From: a virus
IMG/VR virus record: IMGVR_UViG_3300032307_000705
Location: 19,723 to 83,722 of that record
DNA: 64,000 bases
Reading direction: 5' to 3' (one strand)
The position numbers were made by a program, and so were the translations under genes. The notes beneath the pieces were generated by a model that ran no database searches, was not told the DNA's origin, and saw only the letters and a program-made list of their open reading frames with translations. Positions 9,621 through 18,627 of this stretch are shown here, in pieces (position 1 is the stretch's first letter; every line of letters starts with the position of its first letter).

Positions 9621-11807
9621 ATGGCTTATATTATTAAAAATACTGCAGGACTTATTAACACCCGACTTACAGACGTTGGACGTAGAAACCTTTCTCAAGG
9701 TAACTTCAATATTTCCTATTTCCAAATTGGAGATAGTGAGGTGAGTTATACTGCAGTACCGAACTATAATCAGACCAATAATAATATTTTGATGCCGGCG
9801 TTTAACGCACAAAATGATACAGGTTCACCGCAGTCGAACAAACAAAATATAAAATATCCATACTATGTACAAGGTTCGACAGGTAACACTTATGGAATAC
9901 CTTTTATGGATAGTAACTTCCAACAGGTCTATAATTCTGCGGGAGTAAAAGGATTTTTCACAACTGGAGTCACTCAAATACAGACAAGTACCGCATATAC
10001 AATGACCACAAGTTATTGGGTTGATATGTCAACGTTGTCAGGACAAACTTCCATGCAAATCGAATTTGATAATTCACCAACAAGTTGTTTGACATCAGGT
10101 ACTCCGTCTATTAATGATTTTGTTACGATTGTATATGATGGAAATGGAGGATGTGGAGATTTTACTACAAACCAAATTTTAACATATAAGATTCAGAATA
10201 TGAGTCCTGTTACAGGAACTACAGGAAGTACATTTACATTAACCTTAGATAGATCGTTACCAACGTTTGATAACTTACCAGTTCAAACGAACTTTGCAAG
10301 ACTATATGTTTATCCGTCAGGTATGACTGAATTGTATGATTTCATTACACCGGCACCTTATTGGCAAACAGATACTCTTAACTTTGAATCACCTTGTGAT
10401 GTAAGTAATCGAGAGAATACTCTTATTTGGAACATGAACATTCCTTGGACCGAGAGCCCCGCTGGATTATTCAGTAGTACATATGAAGACTATACCAAGT
10501 TTGGGTCAGTATCATACATAGGCACTAAAGAATATTTGGGATACAACGAACCATCAGGACAGACTGACACGAGTCAAGTGTTTTATTATAATTCCTTCGA
10601 TGAGAAAATTGTTGTAAGACCTCAGGACCAAAAAGCCATTGCGATTATTCATTATACTAATCAAGATATTGATAATGTCTATGGTGAGAAATTCTCAACA
10701 CAGCCATTTGACCCACAGAATCCGACAGACGATATTGGATTAGCGAGACACTTCAAATTGAACATGCCAACATTGATGTGGCATAAATCAACAGGAACTA
10801 CCATCGGACAAACTTTCTTTATTGACCCTCCAGGATATGACTTGTGCAAACCATATTACATCAAGTCAACTAAAAACATTGACATGAATGACCCTGGTAT
10901 AAGATACTATCATTTGTGGGACACCAATGCGGATAGTAATGGTAACTTGAATAGAATAGGTAAAGTATTCCCTGACCAAGAAATTATTGTGGTTGATGAT
11001 GAAGAAGTAATTGCTGCGTTATCCTATAAATCAAACAGGAACTTTACATTACCTGCACCAAAGTTGAGTTTATTAACTCCAAACATTTGTGATACGGGAA
11101 ACAATTCTAACGGACTCATGACAAATCCGGATCAGAGATTTTGGGTAAGTTATTTATTTGAATCACAAACTGGTGTTACAAGTTCGCTTCATTGTAATTA
11201 TTATTCTGTGGTACAACCAACAAGTTCGGTTACGGCAAACACTCAAAACGTTGCAGTAAGATTCGGAGGAGAATTTGGATTCTTGGGGGTTAATGAATTT
11301 ACAGGATACACCGCTACCTCCATGAAGATTATTTGTCAAATGGTGACAGGTGATACAAGACCATCACCAACTGCTTGGAGACAGATAGATGTAACCTCAG
11401 CGATGACATTATCAAATGGGTATATCACTCAAGCATCATTGACAGGAACAACATTCCAAATAGGACTTGATGATTATAACGGTGCGGCGGCATATCAGTT
11501 ACAGAATTATTTGGACATTCCATTGAATGGACAGACCGATGTTCTGAACTTTGGCGATGAGTATTATTTTTATGGGAACTTAGAAACTGATATCTCGGCA
11601 ACGATTTATGAGATGAAATATTTGGTAAACTTGAATCGAAATCAGTTTACAAATACATCTAACCCCACATGGACACAAGGGACAAAATCATATATTACTG
11701 AAATTGGCCTTTACGATCAAAATAATGATCTTATAGTTATATCTAAGCTACAATCTCCTGAATTAAGACAGGGTATTCAACAATTTGTAGTTAAGTTAGA
11801 TTTTTAA
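9621..11807 (+). CDS. Tail/baseplate-type virion structural protein
   Basis: 728 aa. The N-terminus (AYIIKNTAGLINTRLTDVG then GRRNLSQGNFNISYFQIGDSE) is a pattern I recall from large structural proteins of related metagenomic phages and reminiscent of proteins that sit between baseplate and fibres; no database check was possible. The rest is beta-rich without Cys clusters or Thr/Pro stalks, unlike the genes before it. It lies directly after the adhesin cluster and 2 nt before the RuvC-like gene. Inferred role: attachment of fibres or a baseplate wedge component. Function is by context only. Confidence 0.6.
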   Translation: MAYIIKNTAGLINTRLTDVGRRNLSQGNFNISYFQIGDSEVSYTAVPNYNQTNNNILMPAFNAQNDTGSPQSNKQNIKYPYYVQGSTGNTYGIPFMDSNFQQVYNSAGVKGFFTTGVTQIQTSTAYTMTTSYWVDMSTLSGQTSMQIEFDNSPTSCLTSGTPSINDFVTIVYDGNGGCGDFTTNQILTYKIQNMSPVTGTTGSTFTLTLDRSLPTFDNLPVQTNFARLYVYPSGMTELYDFITPAPYWQTDTLNFESPCDVSNRENTLIWNMNIPWTESPAGLFSSTYEDYTKFGSVSYIGTKEYLGYNEPSGQTDTSQVFYYNSFDEKIVVRPQDQKAIAIIHYTNQDIDNVYGEKFSTQPFDPQNPTDDIGLARHFKLNMPTLMWHKSTGTTIGQTFFIDPPGYDLCKPYYIKSTKNIDMNDPGIRYYHLWDTNADSNGNLNRIGKVFPDQEIIVVDDEEVIAALSYKSNRNFTLPAPKLSLLTPNICDTGNNSNGLMTNPDQRFWVSYLFESQTGVTSSLHCNYYSVVQPTSSVTANTQNVAVRFGGEFGFLGVNEFTGYTATSMKIICQMVTGDTRPSPTAWRQIDVTSAMTLSNGYITQASLTGTTFQIGLDDYNGAAAYQLQNYLDIPLNGQTDVLNFGDEYYFYGNLETDISATIYEMKYLVNLNRNQFTNTSNPTWTQGTKSYITEIGLYDQNNDLIVISKLQSPELRQGIQQFVVKLDF

Positions 11808-11809
11808 TT

Positions 11810-12412
11810 ATGTCAAAAAACATTAGGAAAGATTCGCCCAAAGTACTTGGGCTTGATGTGTCGACCAAAACGATAGGTTGGTCTTTATTCGACATCGGTA
11901 CTGGAAATTTATTAGAATTAACTCACATCTCACCAGTTCCAAAACCAAAGGTAGAAAATAAAATTGAAGAATTGCTACTCAAGGCACAAATCTTCAGAGA
12001 AAAATTATTATCCTATAAAGAACTTGGTATTCAGTATGTTGTCATCGAAGAACCTTTATTGAACTCCAATAACGTTTACACGGTCAGTACTTTGATGAGA
12101 TTCAATACATTAATTTGTAAAGAAGTTTATGATGTATTGGGAGTAGTTCCTGAATTTATTTCGACGTACAATTCACGAAAATTTGCATTCCCTCATTTAG
12201 TTCAACCTAATGACAAAGACAAATATGTTTTGTTTGGTGGTATGCCAAAAGATATTGATAAGAAAGTGGTTATATGGGAATTAGTTGCAAAGAGAGAACC
12301 ACAAATTACTTGGCAATACACAAAGAACAATACTCTCAAAAAAGAAAATTATGACCAAACTGACGCCTATTGTGCCGCACTTGGTTATATGAAGATGAAA
12401 GAAATTTGGTAG
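11810..12412 (+). CDS. RuvC-like Holliday-junction resolvase
   Basis: 200 aa with an RNase H-fold layout: strand 1 KVLGLDVSTKTIGW with catalytic D16, then YVVIEEPL with E80/E81, and the C-terminal helix NYDQTDAYCAALGY with D182 and D185. This acidic set is the RuvC active site, so the enzyme probably resolves branched DNA during late replication and packaging, the job done by gp49 in T4. It opens a block of DNA-metabolism genes and follows the structural gene by 2 nt. Confidence 0.8.
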   Translation: MSKNIRKDSPKVLGLDVSTKTIGWSLFDIGTGNLLELTHISPVPKPKVENKIEELLLKAQIFREKLLSYKELGIQYVVIEEPLLNSNNVYTVSTLMRFNTLICKEVYDVLGVVPEFISTYNSRKFAFPHLVQPNDKDKYVLFGGMPKDIDKKVVIWELVAKREPQITWQYTKNNTLKKENYDQTDAYCAALGYMKMKEIW

Positions 12413-12440
12413 GTTAATTTTTTTATAGTATCTTAGCTTT

Positions 12441-12806
12441 ATGAAAGGATACGTGACAAAAACCCCCGAAGCAAAAGCACTCAGACGAGTTGTCAAAAAG
12501 TACGGCACTTTGAATATCAAGGATGATAATATCGAAGGTACCATTCAGATTACTCACTATCGTCAGTATGACTACCAAGAAGAAGTTGATGTTACTTTCG
12601 TGGGTAAAATTCATGTTAGATACGGAGGTGGTCTAATGTGGATCGACCATCAAAGGATTACCAAAGACATGAAAAATATTTCCAAGTTAAAACTCAACAG
12701 AGTTTTACGAAAATTCTTTATCAGTCACTTACGATCACACCTGTCGATTTTTAGTGTTCAATTAAACTACGCCGCAGATATAAAAACCGTAAAATGGATT
12801 GGTTAA
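12441..12806 (+). CDS. Hypothetical basic protein
   Basis: 121 aa, basic, not recognised. A first half rich in Lys/Arg and short beta-like segments (GTIQITHYRQYDYQEEVDV) is followed by a basic helix region (KLKLNRVLRKFFISHLRSH). The location between RuvC-like and primase genes suggests a DNA-related role but nothing in the sequence proves it. Its end overlaps the next small membrane gene by 13 nt. Confidence 0.55.
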   Translation: MKGYVTKTPEAKALRRVVKKYGTLNIKDDNIEGTIQITHYRQYDYQEEVDVTFVGKIHVRYGGGLMWIDHQRITKDMKNISKLKLNRVLRKFFISHLRSHLSIFSVQLNYAADIKTVKWIG

Positions 12807-12961
12807 TTCTATTCTATTTCGTTTGTTTGGTTATAACAACCGTCTTCGCGATTGCATATTATTTTATTGAGAGGTATCTTGATGAAACTCACCCTGTTAT
12901 GAAGTGGTGGAGAAAAAACATTGTTGGTTTGAATTCATATCCTGATGATAATCAGGAATAA
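12794..12961 (+). CDS. Small single-pass membrane protein
   Basis: 55 aa. Residues 3-26 (LILFYFVCLVITTVFAIAYY) form one strong transmembrane helix, followed by a polar tail with WWRK. It overlaps the previous gene by 13 nt and ends 17 nt before the primase. Too short for gene-caller cut-offs. Unknown role. Confidence 0.6.
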   Translation: MDWLILFYFVCLVITTVFAIAYYFIERYLDETHPVMKWWRKNIVGLNSYPDDNQE

Positions 12962-12966
12962 TTGAT

Positions 12967-12974
12967 TATATTTG
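12967..12974 (+). promoter_or_regulatory. Candidate -7 promoter box (TATATTTG)
   Basis: TATATTTG ends 4 nt before the primase ATG, matching the Bacteroidota -7 consensus TAnnTTTG. No clear -33 TTG at 19-21 nt. If real, the primase mRNA has almost no leader. Confidence 0.4.
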
Positions 12975-12978
12975 TAGA

Positions 12979-13893
12979 ATGACAGACGAGGTTGACGTAT
13001 TAGTTGAATTACTCACGGAGTTTCTTGGTGACTTCCACCAACACTACGAATCAAAAGGGCAAATATCTTTTGACTGTCCTGTCTGTGCTGAAGAAAAAGG
13101 TTTGGATGGTGGTGATGGTAAAGGTAACTTGGAAATTAACTATGGTAAACACGTTTATAAGTGTTGGTCCTGTGGTGAGACTCACGGAACTCACGGACCA
13201 TTGGGTAAACTATTTGACCAATACGCGACCAAAAGTCAAAAGAAAGTCTACAACTTAATCAAACCTGAGGAACTCAAACAAGAGGATGTCAAACGACCCA
13301 AACTCAGACTACCTGAAGGTTATACCACCTTCCAAGATTCCAACCCAAGATTCATTCCACATATGGAAGCATACAGATACCTCCAATCAAGAGGTATTAC
13401 TGATGAGATGATTGAGAGGTTCAAGATAGGTTATACCGTAAGTGGGGACTTTGCCTACAGAATTATTGTACCTTCATTCAACAAGGAAGGAGCGTTAAAT
13501 TATTTTGTCGCCAGATCTTGGGTGCCCAAGAAGATGAAGTATAAGAACCCTTCCGTTCCCAAAGATGAGATAATCTTCAATGAGAGTTTGATTGATTGGG
13601 ATAAGGACGTATATTTGTGTGAAGGTGCGTTTGACTCCTTCTTCCTATCCAACTCTATTGTAATGTTGGGAAAGAAGATGAGTAAGTTGTTGTTTGAAAC
13701 TTTATACACCAAGGCGAATGCTCAAGTCATCATCTGTTGTGATGGAGATGCGTTTGAAGATGGACTCCGAGTTTATCATGAACTAAATGGAGGTAGGTTG
13801 TATAATAAAATTAAAATAGTTAAATTGCCAGTCGATAAGGACGTTTGTGACCTACGTGGGCAAATTGACGAGTATTACTACGAAATAAGATAG
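12979..13893 (+). CDS. DNA primase (zinc-binding plus TOPRIM)
   Basis: 304 aa. An N-terminal zinc ribbon has C33-x2-C36 and C62-x2-C65 (CPVC ... CWSC). A linker with a YLQSRGIT helix leads to a catalytic core and TOPRIM domain: DVYLCEGAFDS with E215, and IICCDGDAFEDG with D255 and D257. This is the DnaG/gp61 type, which makes RNA primers for lagging-strand synthesis. It is shorter than bacterial DnaG and lacks the C-terminal helicase-binding domain, as usual in phages. The helicase is not in this window. The following nuclease gene starts 1 nt after its stop. Confidence 0.85.
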   Translation: MTDEVDVLVELLTEFLGDFHQHYESKGQISFDCPVCAEEKGLDGGDGKGNLEINYGKHVYKCWSCGETHGTHGPLGKLFDQYATKSQKKVYNLIKPEELKQEDVKRPKLRLPEGYTTFQDSNPRFIPHMEAYRYLQSRGITDEMIERFKIGYTVSGDFAYRIIVPSFNKEGALNYFVARSWVPKKMKYKNPSVPKDEIIFNESLIDWDKDVYLCEGAFDSFFLSNSIVMLGKKMSKLLFETLYTKANAQVIICCDGDAFEDGLRVYHELNGGRLYNKIKIVKLPVDKDVCDLRGQIDEYYYEIR

Positions 13894-13894
13894 A

Positions 13895-14740
13895 ATGATA
13901 GATTTGAAATCGGTCGCCTCAGAGATACGTGAAATTATCTCTGAGAGACAAAAAAGTTTGGGATTGGTCTTTGAAGAAGACAATCACATTTACACTATGG
14001 GTGGTAGACAAGACTACCCTTCAGTATCCAAAATACTAAAAAAATTCTATAGAGAGTTTCCTTTAGATGAGGCGGCGTTGAAGAAGTCTGGTGGAGACCC
14101 TGAGGAGGCGGAGAGATTAAAAGAAGAGTGGGCAGCCGCAGGTGACTATTCCACGAACATGGGGTCTCGTGTTCACTTTATATTGGAGAAAAAAACCATC
14201 GAGAGAAACGGAAACTATAAGGAAGTAAGACAGCCTATTTTTACTTGTGACCCATCCCAACTTATCAAAGGAGACGCAATGATTAAGGGAGGTGAACAAT
14301 ATATCAAACTGATGGAAGAGAGAGGAGCGGTTCTTCTTGATACTGAAATGGTTTTGGGGGATCCTGAATTAGGATATGTTGGGCAACCAGATAAAGTTTG
14401 GATTATCCCTAACCGACAGAAAACTGAGTTCGGATTGGTGATAACTGATTGGAAAACCAACAAAGCAAAAAACTTTGTTGAAACGAGATATACTGATAGG
14501 ATGTATGAACCATTCCAAAAGTATCCAAATACAGCGTTAGGACACTACTATCTTCAATTACCTTTCTATGGTAAGTTGCTTGTAAAAATGTTACAGGGAA
14601 CCAAGTATGAAAATCTTAAGTTGTATGGATGTGTAATCTCCCATTTGAAAGAAGATTCTATGTATGATGAATACAAAGTTCCTCAAGAAGTTATCGATAT
14701 CATCATGGGAATGGATATGAAAAAGTATCTAAAGAAATAA
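13895..14740 (+). CDS. PD-(D/E)XK nuclease, RecB/Cas4-like
   Basis: 281 aa. The segment GYVGQPDKVWIIP followed by LVITDWKTNK gives the D-x(n)-D-x-K catalytic core of RecB-family exonucleases; a H in SRVHFILE earlier fits the upstream conserved His, and a QLPFYGKLL helix matches the motif-III Q-x-x-x-Y. Such phage proteins process DNA ends in recombination-dependent replication. Start ATG 13895 is 1 nt after the primase stop, so both are one operon, closed by the terminator at 14739-14764. Confidence 0.8.
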   Translation: MIDLKSVASEIREIISERQKSLGLVFEEDNHIYTMGGRQDYPSVSKILKKFYREFPLDEAALKKSGGDPEEAERLKEEWAAAGDYSTNMGSRVHFILEKKTIERNGNYKEVRQPIFTCDPSQLIKGDAMIKGGEQYIKLMEERGAVLLDTEMVLGDPELGYVGQPDKVWIIPNRQKTEFGLVITDWKTNKAKNFVETRYTDRMYEPFQKYPNTALGHYYLQLPFYGKLLVKMLQGTKYENLKLYGCVISHLKEDSMYDEYKVPQEVIDIIMGMDMKKYLKK

Positions 14741-14764
14741 CCACCGAAGGGTGGTTTTTTTTTG
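14739..14764 (+). terminator. Rho-independent terminator
   Basis: aaCCACC-gaag-GGTGG followed by nine T. It closes the primase-nuclease transcript. Confidence 0.85.
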
Positions 14765-14791
14765 AAAAGTCAAAAATTATTCGTACTATTG
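14761..14791 (+). promoter_or_regulatory. Candidate Bacteroidota-type promoter
   Basis: TTTG (14761-14764), 19 nt, TACTATTG (14784-14791): one mismatch to TAnnTTTG. It directly follows the terminator and would start transcription about 20 nt before ATG 14818. Confidence 0.45.
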
Positions 14792-14817
14792 TGTCTAACA
14801 TTAATTGTAAAGTCGAT

Positions 14818-15699
14818 ATGTCAAAGGTAGATGATTTGAAAAAAAAATATTCTGAGGTTTCCACGGCAAGTTTTACCAAATTTGTTGAAGGGGATACTAC
14901 ACCCACAAAAAAGTATTTGGAATTCATGTTGAAGACTTGGGAGGATAGGAAACTTGGAGGACATTACAGAACGACTAGTACCATCATTAAACATGTTACT
15001 AAGTTTAATGAGCTACTACCATACATCAGCAACAAAGACATTTATTCCAAAGAATATGGCAATTATCAAAAGTTAATTGATGTTATTGAAAATGCGGAAC
15101 AAGCAAGAGAAGAAAAATATTTCGTAAAAGAAGACCATATCAATGTTCTCCTTGAGACGGAAGAGTTTATTTTACTTCAACCCAAAACCCATAAAGGTTC
15201 CATGAAGTATGGTGCGAACACAAAATGGTGTACTACAACTAAAAACAACGAATCAATTTTTAAGAACTACACTCGAGACGGATTTCTTGCATACCTGATT
15301 GATAAATCAGAAACTAAGAATGAGAACTACAGGAAAGTTGCTTTGTACCTTGAGTTTGCTCAAGGAGGGTTGAACGAAAGTATTAAGATATATGATGTGA
15401 AGGATAAGTATGCCCATGAGAGTCACTTAATTGCTAGTGAATGGGAACTTGAAAAGTTATTTCAAATCTTCACAACCTTTAGATATCACTTTATTAAAAC
15501 GAGAGAGTGTAAACTGAGTAGAGATTTCGTCAACTCATTTGTCAATACAATCAGTAAACTTGATTTTACAAAGTTCGAGTTACACTTGTCTAGACTTGAT
15601 GAAGGTGGAGATTTATCTTATATTAATAAGGCACAAACAAAAGTAGAATCATTTATAGAAACATTAAACAATACAAAATATGGAGTTAGAAAAACCTAA
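14818..15699 (+). CDS. Phage protein with 'TKWCT' domain
   Basis: 293 aa from ATG 14818; a GTG at 14791 was not chosen because it lies in a promoter-like box. The centre (about residues 125-170) has GANTKWCTTT ... FKNYTRDGFLAYLIDK, a motif shared with the leucine-rich protein at 34183 (ETRWCTSAPG ... FDRYIKDGPLYVI) and loosely like the PcfJ-type segment of the gene at 36681. Invariant W-C-T plus an aromatic-Y-x-x-x-G-x-L strand suggests a compact domain of unknown activity. The rest is helical and charged. It overlaps the zinc-ribbon gene by 20 nt. Confidence 0.6.
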   Translation: MSKVDDLKKKYSEVSTASFTKFVEGDTTPTKKYLEFMLKTWEDRKLGGHYRTTSTIIKHVTKFNELLPYISNKDIYSKEYGNYQKLIDVIENAEQAREEKYFVKEDHINVLLETEEFILLQPKTHKGSMKYGANTKWCTTTKNNESIFKNYTRDGFLAYLIDKSETKNENYRKVALYLEFAQGGLNESIKIYDVKDKYAHESHLIASEWELEKLFQIFTTFRYHFIKTRECKLSRDFVNSFVNTISKLDFTKFELHLSRLDEGGDLSYINKAQTKVESFIETLNNTKYGVRKT

Positions 15700-15916
15700 A
15701 ATTAATTTAAGAGACGTACCGACCATCAAGTGCGATAATTGTGGAGGAGTTTATTTCAGAGAAGTTACTTACCTGAAGTTAGTCCCAAAGTTGATGACTG
15801 GTTCATCCGAAGACACAACTGTACCATTTCCAATCTACAAGTGTGATTCTTGTGGACACATAAACAAAGGGTTTAATCCCTTCGAAGAAGAACCGAAAGT
15901 TATCATTAATGATTAA
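15680..15916 (+). CDS. Small zinc-ribbon protein
   Basis: 78 aa. Two CxxC knuckles (KCDNCGG at about residues 18-22 and KCDSCGH at about 54-58) form a single zinc ribbon. Starts inside the previous gene and ends inside the SbcD gene (8-nt overlap), so it is translationally coupled to both. The function is unknown; nucleic-acid binding or partner contact with the SbcCD complex is possible from context. Confidence 0.7.
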   Translation: MELEKPKINLRDVPTIKCDNCGGVYFREVTYLKLVPKLMTGSSEDTTVPFPIYKCDSCGHINKGFNPFEEEPKVIIND

Positions 15917-16688
15917 TAGATTAGTTCATTTTTCTGACTTACACGTAAGACTATTCAAGGACCATGATTTGTATCGTGGAATCCTTGAGTCTGCGTTGAA
16001 AGAATGGAAAACACTACAACCTGATAGAATAGTTTTCACTGGAGATTTGGTTCATTCCAAAAATCAAATGACACCAGAGTTGGTGGAGTTTGTTGCTTGG
16101 ATATTGACCGAGTGTGCAAAAATTACAAAGACTATTGTAATTATTGGTAACCACGACTTCCTTGAGAATAACAATACTCGTTTGGATGCTTTGACTCCGA
16201 TTATCGATTCGTTGAAGAATGATAACATAGTTTATTATAAGAACCGTGGGGTGTATGAGGATGAGAATATTAATTGGTGTGTGTATTCTTTGATGGAACA
16301 CAACATTCAACCTGATATTCAGAAGTCCAAGAACAAGAACATTGGATTATTTCACGGACCTGTCACTGGTCTTTACACCGATATTGGATATAAGTTTGAG
16401 GATGGGTTTGATACGAGTAAGTTCAAGGGGTGTGACTTGGTACTTTGTGGAGACATTCACAAGAGACAAGTGTTTGACATTCCTGGTGGAAAGAAAGCGT
16501 ACATGGTTGGGTCAACTATCCAACAGAACTTTGGAGAGAGAGTAACTAAACATGGATATGGTGTTTATGACATTGAGAAAGACCAGTATGACTTTGTTGA
16601 CCTTCCGAACCCAAAACCTTTTCTATCATTCTATATAAACTCAATTGATAACTTGGTTAACGGAACCGAGAAACTTGTAAATTACTAA
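15909..16688 (+). CDS. SbcD/Mre11-like exonuclease subunit (T4 gp47 type)
   Basis: 259 aa calcineurin-type phosphoesterase. Motifs in order: HFSDLHVR (D10, H12), FTGDLVH, IIGNHDF, LFHGP, LCGDIHKRQ. These are the five metal-binding motifs of Mre11/SbcD, so the two-metal active site is complete. The capping domain is short, as in phage gp47. With the SbcC-like ATPase at 18628 it should form the nuclease that resects DNA ends for recombination-dependent replication and for degrading host DNA. Five unrelated small genes separate it from its partner. Confidence 0.88.
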   Translation: MINRLVHFSDLHVRLFKDHDLYRGILESALKEWKTLQPDRIVFTGDLVHSKNQMTPELVEFVAWILTECAKITKTIVIIGNHDFLENNNTRLDALTPIIDSLKNDNIVYYKNRGVYEDENINWCVYSLMEHNIQPDIQKSKNKNIGLFHGPVTGLYTDIGYKFEDGFDTSKFKGCDLVLCGDIHKRQVFDIPGGKKAYMVGSTIQQNFGERVTKHGYGVYDIEKDQYDFVDLPNPKPFLSFYINSIDNLVNGTEKLVNY

Positions 16689-17456
16689 ATGGAATATAAA
16701 CTAAACCTTTCTTCCACTGAAAACAAAGATCTCATATCATATTGTAATATGAATGACTTGAGAATTAGTGAGGTGATTAAGAAATCTTACCTTGAAGGAT
16801 TTAACATTGAGAGGTATGGTTTGTTAAATGTGGGTGGGACTCGTGAAAAACAGGTGGAAAAAGAGGTCATTGTTGAAAAACGGGTGGAGATTCCTGTTGA
16901 GGTAATTAAAGAGGTTGTCAAGATTGAGTATATTGAAGTTGAAAAACCTGTTGAAAAGATTATAGAAATTATTAAAGAGGTTCCGATTGAACGAGTTGTT
17001 GAAAAAATAGTCGAGATAGTTAAGGAAATACCTGTTGAAAAAGTTGTTTTGAAAGATGTAATCAAAGAGGTGGTTGTTGAGAAAGTTGTTAGAGTCTCTG
17101 ATGACACTCAAGTAAATGAACTGTTGTTGAAAATAGAAGAGTTAGAAAATAAACCTCCAAAAGTTTTAGAAGTGATTAGAGAAGTTCCTGTTGAGAAGAT
17201 AGTTGAAATTATTAAAGAAGTTCAAGTTGAAGTCATCAAGGAAGTAGTAGTTGAAAAAGAAAGTACCGATATTGGATTGAAATCAAAGTTGGATGCAATT
17301 CAGAATACTGTCCAAAAGTTGAAACAAGACAATATCGAGAAAGATAATAAAATCAGAGAATACGAAAAAACTATCGAAGACATTCAAAAGTTTCAAACAG
17401 ATAGGAAAGCGGCTTTTCTTAAAGGGTCCAACTTGGACGACACATTATATAAATAA
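16689..17456 (+). CDS. Coiled-coil protein with repeated 'EVPVEKVVE' units
   Basis: 255 aa beginning 0 nt after the SbcD stop. An N-terminal ~45-residue part (DLRISEVIKKSYLEGFNIER) may be a small helix-turn-helix-like module. Residues about 55-195 are a degenerate repeat of Val/Ile/Glu/Lys pentads and heptads such as KEVPIERVVEKIVEIVKE and EVIKEVVVEKE, alternating hydrophobic and charged residues. A normal coiled coil (residues 205-245) follows. VEK/KEV repeats occur in other phage and bacterial filament-like proteins. Position between SbcD and SbcC genes is unusual. No enzymatic motif. Confidence 0.6.
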   Translation: MEYKLNLSSTENKDLISYCNMNDLRISEVIKKSYLEGFNIERYGLLNVGGTREKQVEKEVIVEKRVEIPVEVIKEVVKIEYIEVEKPVEKIIEIIKEVPIERVVEKIVEIVKEIPVEKVVLKDVIKEVVVEKVVRVSDDTQVNELLLKIEELENKPPKVLEVIREVPVEKIVEIIKEVQVEVIKEVVVEKESTDIGLKSKLDAIQNTVQKLKQDNIEKDNKIREYEKTIEDIQKFQTDRKAAFLKGSNLDDTLYK

Positions 17457-17461
17457 AAATT

Positions 17462-17812
17462 ATGGTACAAATATTAATATGGATGATTATGGCTTATGGT
17501 ATGAGCAACATCCTCGTTTATGGAAGTATTTTCAATAGACCAAGAAATGCAATAAACAAATGGGCGGCAGATGTTGACTCAATTTTCCAAGATTTTTGGA
17601 TATTCTTATCCGATATGTTAAGATGTATGATGTGTACATCAACTTGGGTTGGATTCTTTATTGGAATTTTTGTATATTCGCCTTGGAATATAATCATTGG
17701 AGAATCATTATGGTACTCTTGGTTTTTTGATGGGATGTTTGCCTCAGGAGCCGTATGGGCAATAAATGCAATCGTAGAATGGTTCGAGGTAAACCGACCA
17801 AAATCAGAATAA
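17462..17812 (+). CDS. Integral membrane protein (DUF1360-like)
   Basis: 116 aa with three predicted membrane helices (about 2-22, 55-75, 88-108). The central MLRCMMCTSTWVGFFIG has a C-x2-C followed by T/S-W-x-G, which resembles the DUF1360 membrane family found in phages and spores; this assignment is from pattern memory. Role unknown; may sit in the host inner membrane. Confidence 0.6.
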   Translation: MVQILIWMIMAYGMSNILVYGSIFNRPRNAINKWAADVDSIFQDFWIFLSDMLRCMMCTSTWVGFFIGIFVYSPWNIIIGESLWYSWFFDGMFASGAVWAINAIVEWFEVNRPKSE

Positions 17813-17839
17813 AAAAACAAACAACAAAATAAAAACAAG

Positions 17840-18433
17840 ATGGCAAAGTATCAATTAAAAGTTTACGGGTGGGAATTGAATGCATCCGCACAATCTATTA
17901 CTGACCAACAGGTTCAAGATATTCAAGAATATCAAGAAGAAAATGGATATGAGGATCTGAGTGAAATGGCTTGGGACTTGGAAACAATCGTTGAAGGTTA
18001 TGAGCCCTTTAACACAAATATGTGGGTTATTGACAAACCTATGGACAATGATGGACTTAGTTTCATAATCGCAGATGAAAATGGTGAGGACATTGCTACA
18101 TTCAATTTGGATGAAATGACTGACCACTATGAAATTGATGAAAATTATGAAAGTATTGATTATCATGGATTTCCTTCTGAAGGAGAGAATGAGAATGTTT
18201 TGCTTTTCATGGAAGAGAATAAAGGAATGGTTTATGGATTCAATTTTGAATCTGAAGAAGTTCCAACACCAAAAGATTTTTCATATATTCCTGGTACAAT
18301 AGGAACTGACTACGCAGATTATGATTTCATTGATAAAGTTTTCTTCAAAGGAAGTGAATTGGAAGTGGATTATGACTTTCAAGCAACCAATGGAAAAGGT
18401 GTAACGGTTCAATTATTTACATTAAACGACTAA
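17840..18433 (+). CDS. Acidic hypothetical protein
   Basis: 197 aa, very acidic (many DE pairs), no Cys. The leader is A-rich (aaaaacaag then ATG), typical for this phage. Not recognised. Secondary structure looks like an alpha/beta protein with short strands. Acidic small proteins in phages sometimes mimic DNA, but no specific motif supports that here. Confidence 0.55.
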   Translation: MAKYQLKVYGWELNASAQSITDQQVQDIQEYQEENGYEDLSEMAWDLETIVEGYEPFNTNMWVIDKPMDNDGLSFIIADENGEDIATFNLDEMTDHYEIDENYESIDYHGFPSEGENENVLLFMEENKGMVYGFNFESEEVPTPKDFSYIPGTIGTDYADYDFIDKVFFKGSELEVDYDFQATNGKGVTVQLFTLND

Positions 18434-18437
18434 TAAG

Positions 18438-18626
18438 ATGGGAAAATCAAAAGTAAGAGGTGGAGCTAAGGCTCACAGAAAAAGAGTTGAGAACAGAAAC
18501 CAAAACATTAAGACGCAACAATCTGCAATTCAAAAACTTTTCAATGAAACGATGAAACTTCAAATGGAAGAGTTCAAGAAAAAACAAGAAGCTGAACAAA
18601 ACGGAACTTCTGAAACAAACCAATAA
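18438..18626 (+). CDS. Small basic protein
   Basis: 62 aa. The N-terminus (MGKSKVRGGAKAHRKRVENR) is strongly basic, followed by an amphipathic Gln/Lys/Glu helix. It ends 1 nt before the SbcC start. The pattern recurs in large phages as a conserved small protein, from memory. Possible nucleic-acid binding; function unknown. Confidence 0.6.
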   Translation: MGKSKVRGGAKAHRKRVENRNQNIKTQQSAIQKLFNETMKLQMEEFKKKQEAEQNGTSETNQ

Positions 18627-18627
18627 A

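Noticed and set aside
16787-17111. Two minus-strand frames opposite the VEK repeat gene
   Set aside because: Mirror products of the repeat; no start context and the plus frame fits its operon.
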